Positions 5,373 through 7,092 of a stretch of 7,092 nt of DNA are shown here, piece after piece. Source of the DNA: JACRBK01 sp964427955 (lineage in GTDB: Bacteria > Chloroflexota > Anaerolineae > Aggregatilineales > Aggregatilineaceae); the NCBI GenBank assembly GCA_964427955.1, contig CAYRWY010000315.1, positions 1 to 7,092 of the forward strand, read 5' to 3'. Position numbers and translations under genes: made by a program. How positions within the stretch are numbered: position 1 is the stretch's first letter; each line of letters starts with the position of its first letter. The notes under the pieces were generated by a model, which was given only the letters and a program-made list of their open reading frames with translations, searched no databases and was not told the origin of the DNA.

Positions 5373-6821
5373 CTACTTCCGCCGTTTGCCGCCCCCGCCG
5401 CGATGGCGCGGCTTGCCGCCGTCGTCCATCTTCACCAGGCGGGGCTGGAACTCGGCCAGCGCCGTCACCAGATCGGCCTGATCGGCCATCACCGCGCGGA
5501 TGTCCTTGTAAGCGTCCGGCGCTTCGTCCAGCCCGGCGGAGATCAGCTCCACCCCGTGCGCGTCGAGCTTGGCCTCGACCGCGTTCCAGTTGAACTGGCG
5601 GAACGCCTCCTGGCGGCTCATGCGGCGTCCGGCCCCGTGCGCGGCGCTGGCGAGCGAGGCGGGATTGCCCAGCCCGCGCACCACGAAGCCCGGCGCGCTC
5701 ATGCTGCCCGGAATCACGCCCAGGACGCCCTGGCTGGCCGGAGTGGCCCCTTTGCGATGGACGACGACCTCGCGCCCCTCGATGATTTCTTTCCACGCGA
5801 AGTTGTGATGATTCTCGATCCCCCCCAGCACCGGGAGGCGCAGCACATCGATCAACTGGCGGTGGATGATGGCATGGTTGGCGCTGGCATACTTACCGGC
5901 CAACGTCATCGCCGCCCAGTATTCCCGCCCGGCGTCCTCGTCCAGCAGCAGCCAGGCCAGGTGGCGGTAATCCTTCGGCAGCGAGGCGCGGAGCTGCATC
6001 GCTACCCTGGTGTAGTGCTCGGCCATTTCCAGCCCGAAACGGCGGCTGCCGCTGTGGCTGAGCGCGGCCAGATAGCTGCCCGGCGGGATCGTGCCCAGCG
6101 GCGAGTCGATCTCCGCGTGCACGGTCAGCGCCCCGAACTCGACGAAATGGTTGCCCGACCCGCTCGTGCCCAACTGCCGGGCGGCCACGTCGTAGTACCG
6201 GCGCGCGATGGGATGCTCATCCCACAGGGGATCGGACAGCACCTCGTGCTCGCGCGGTGTCTTCCATTCGCTCCCCGCGCCGAAGACGGTCTGCTCCTCC
6301 AGCACGATGCGGAAGAAGTCGCGGCGCTGGTCCAGGATGGCCGGGGACGCGTTGAAAACCGTCATCCGCATCCGGCAGGCGATGTCCACGCCGACCGCGT
6401 AGGGGATCACGCTGTTGTCGGTGGCGAGCACACCGCCAATCGGTAGCCCGTAGCCCTGATGCGCATCGGGCATCAGCGCGCCGCGGACCGCGACCGGAAG
6501 CTGGGCCGCGCGCTTCATCTGGTCCAGCGCGCCCTGCTCGATGTGATCCGCGCCCCACACCTGGTAGGGCACGGCGTGGCTGAGATCGTAGCTCGGCCCA
6601 GCCTGCTCCCGGCGGCGCGTCTCCCCGATCAACCCCGCGGCGACTTTGCCGTACAGCGGATCGTCGAGAAACGCGTCCGGGGTCTGCAAGACCCGGGCCA
6701 GATCGGCGAGCGCGTCGTCTTCGGAGGCGCCCCGGTCCTGGGCTGCTGCCGCCGCCTTCAGCGCCAGCGCGATCACCTGACCAAAGGGATACCCCAACCG
6801 CAAGATGTCGTTGCCATCCAT
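5373..6821 (-). CDS. rtcB: RtcB-family RNA ligase (long form)
   Basis: RtcB enzymes join RNA 2',3'-cyclic phosphate or 3'-phosphate ends to 5'-OH ends, using GTP and Mn2+, in tRNA splicing or RNA repair in the cytoplasm. This 482-residue protein shows the family motifs in order: MPDAHQGYGLPIGG (117-130), GVDIACRM (144-151), GTSGSGNHFVE (218-228), SHSGSR (255-260), ENHHNFAWK (336-344), HRKGATPA (355-362), and AAHGAGRRMSR (393-403). H395 is the expected guanylylated histidine. D146, C149, H225, H256 and H339 fit the metal ligands by motif position. It is longer than E. coli RtcB (about 408), mainly through about 80 N-terminal residues, and ends in a Gly/basic tail (GGGGKRRK). GVDIACRM replaces the more usual GVDIGCGM. 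The start is supported by AAAGGAA (6829-6835) seven bases upstream. No archease or release-factor partner is visible. It converges with the kinase gene. The function is well supported; the in vivo RNA substrate is unknown. Confidence 0.95.
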   Translation of the reverse strand: MDGNDILRLGYPFGQVIALALKAAAAAQDRGASEDDALADLARVLQTPDAFLDDPLYGKVAAGLIGETRRREQAGPSYDLSHAVPYQVWGADHIEQGALDQMKRAAQLPVAVRGALMPDAHQGYGLPIGGVLATDNSVIPYAVGVDIACRMRMTVFNASPAILDQRRDFFRIVLEEQTVFGAGSEWKTPREHEVLSDPLWDEHPIARRYYDVAARQLGTSGSGNHFVEFGALTVHAEIDSPLGTIPPGSYLAALSHSGSRRFGLEMAEHYTRVAMQLRASLPKDYRHLAWLLLDEDAGREYWAAMTLAGKYASANHAIIHRQLIDVLRLPVLGGIENHHNFAWKEIIEGREVVVHRKGATPASQGVLGVIPGSMSAPGFVVRGLGNPASLASAAHGAGRRMSRQEAFRQFNWNAVEAKLDAHGVELISAGLDEAPDAYKDIRAVMADQADLVTALAEFQPRLVKMDDGGKPRHRGGGGKRRK

Positions 6822-7001
6822 GAGTCTGTTCCTTTACTGCCTGGGATAGTACCCGATGTTCTTCATACAATTCTCAGACAATATCTTAATGGTATTTTAC
6901 GTGTCAGCGAGTATCTATTACGGGTGAACTGCGCTACTATTCTCTCATCTTCTAATTTTCTTTTTAGTTCCTCTCAAAAGCTCGATTAATTGGGCAGAAT
7001 A

Positions 7002-7036
7002 GCCAGAACGGACATCCTTCTTATTGAAATTCTGGC
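7002..7036. promoter_or_regulatory. Inverted repeat overlapping the right-edge promoter
   Basis: GCCAGAA (7002-7008) and TTCTGGC (7030-7036) are perfect 7-bp arms separated by 21 bases. The right arm follows directly on the -35 box. This could be a regulator binding site, but one occurrence is weak evidence. Confidence 0.25.
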
Positions 7037-7053
7037 GGTCATTATGTTACGAT
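7024..7053 (+). promoter_or_regulatory. Sigma-70-like promoter of the right-edge gene
   Basis: TTGAAA (7024-7029) is followed, after 18 bases, by TACGAT (7048-7053). TATGTT (7043-7048) overlaps it as a second -10 choice but with too short a spacer. Transcription would begin near 7060, giving a leader of about 30 bases that contains the hairpin and the ribosome binding site. Confidence 0.5.
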
Positions 7054-7069
7054 CATGGCTGTGAAACAA

Positions 7070-7086
7070 TCCACAAGGAGTGTGGA
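7070..7086 (+). promoter_or_regulatory. Shine-Dalgarno presented in a hairpin loop
   Basis: TCCACA (7070-7075) and TGTGGA (7081-7086) form a perfect 6-bp stem whose five-base loop is AGGAG, the Shine-Dalgarno itself. Eight bases after it comes GTG (7089). The ACAAGGA...UGU pattern resembles CsrA/RsmA sites, though such a regulator is not shown here. Confidence 0.5.
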
Positions 7087-7088
7087 CC

Positions 7089-7092
7089 GTGC
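7089..7092 (+). CDS. Start of an unidentified gene leaving the window
   Basis: Only GTG plus one base is visible. The call rests on AAGGAG (7075-7080) eight bases upstream and a promoter at 7024-7053. An ATG at 7054 in another frame is also open to the edge but has no ribosome binding site and lies in the -10 region. Nothing can be said about the product. Confidence 0.4.

Larger units (their letters stand above)
6822..7088. other. AT-rich divergent intergenic region
   Basis: These 267 bases are clearly richer in A and T than the genes around them and lie between rtcB (minus strand) and the gene entering at the right edge (plus strand). Near rtcB they hold its ribosome binding site. I find no confident rtcB promoter and no sigma-54-type site. 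The right third carries the promoter and hairpin listed separately. I see no RNA gene or conserved protein frame in 6850-7000. Confidence 0.7.

Noticed and set aside
7054..7092. ATG 7054 as start of the right-edge gene
   Set aside because: Open to the edge, but without a ribosome binding site and touching the predicted -10 box; GTG 7089 has AAGGAG at ideal spacing. Not excluded.

Overview
The window reads as a GC-rich bacterial chromosome segment with four recognisable protein genes separated by repeat-bearing or regulatory intergenic DNA. The gene mix is a membrane TIR-WD40 protein, a 7TM-PAS-PAS histidine kinase without an adjacent response regulator, a LacI-type regulator and a long-form RtcB. 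Together with the intergenic repeat that reads as 'HPPTPSPPRGEGE' in one frame, this is most reminiscent of Chloroflexota (Anaerolineae-like). That assignment is inference; no rRNA or phylogenetic marker is present.

Layout: (1) 1-1379, minus strand: the 5' part of a TIR-transmembrane-WD40 gene that runs off the left edge. (2) 1380-1806: a 427-bp gap holding two head-to-tail copies of a dispersed repeat. (3) 1807-2844, minus: a LacI/GalR-family transcription regulator. (4) 2845-3010: a divergent promoter region with a good sigma-70-like promoter for the regulator and a perfect LacI-family operator palindrome just downstream of it, suggesting autorepression. (5) 3011-5218, plus: a sensor histidine kinase. 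(6) 5219-5372: a gap between convergent genes filled by a third copy of the same repeat, which also appears to supply the kinase stop codon. (7) 5373-6821, minus: an RtcB-family RNA ligase. (8) 6822-7088: an AT-rich divergent region ending in a promoter and a Shine-Dalgarno sequence presented in a hairpin loop, leading to a gene that starts at about 7089 and leaves the window.

The genes do not form one obvious operon. The two leftmost are co-directional but separated by repeats, and the others are divergent or convergent. The most interesting points are the TIR-WD40 receptor-like protein, with a retained candidate NADase glutamate and an alternating two-blade (252-bp) duplication in its propeller; the repeat family, whose copies sit at gene 3' ends; the LacI promoter/operator arrangement; and the hairpin around the ribosome binding site at the right edge. 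I see no complete new multi-gene system in this window.
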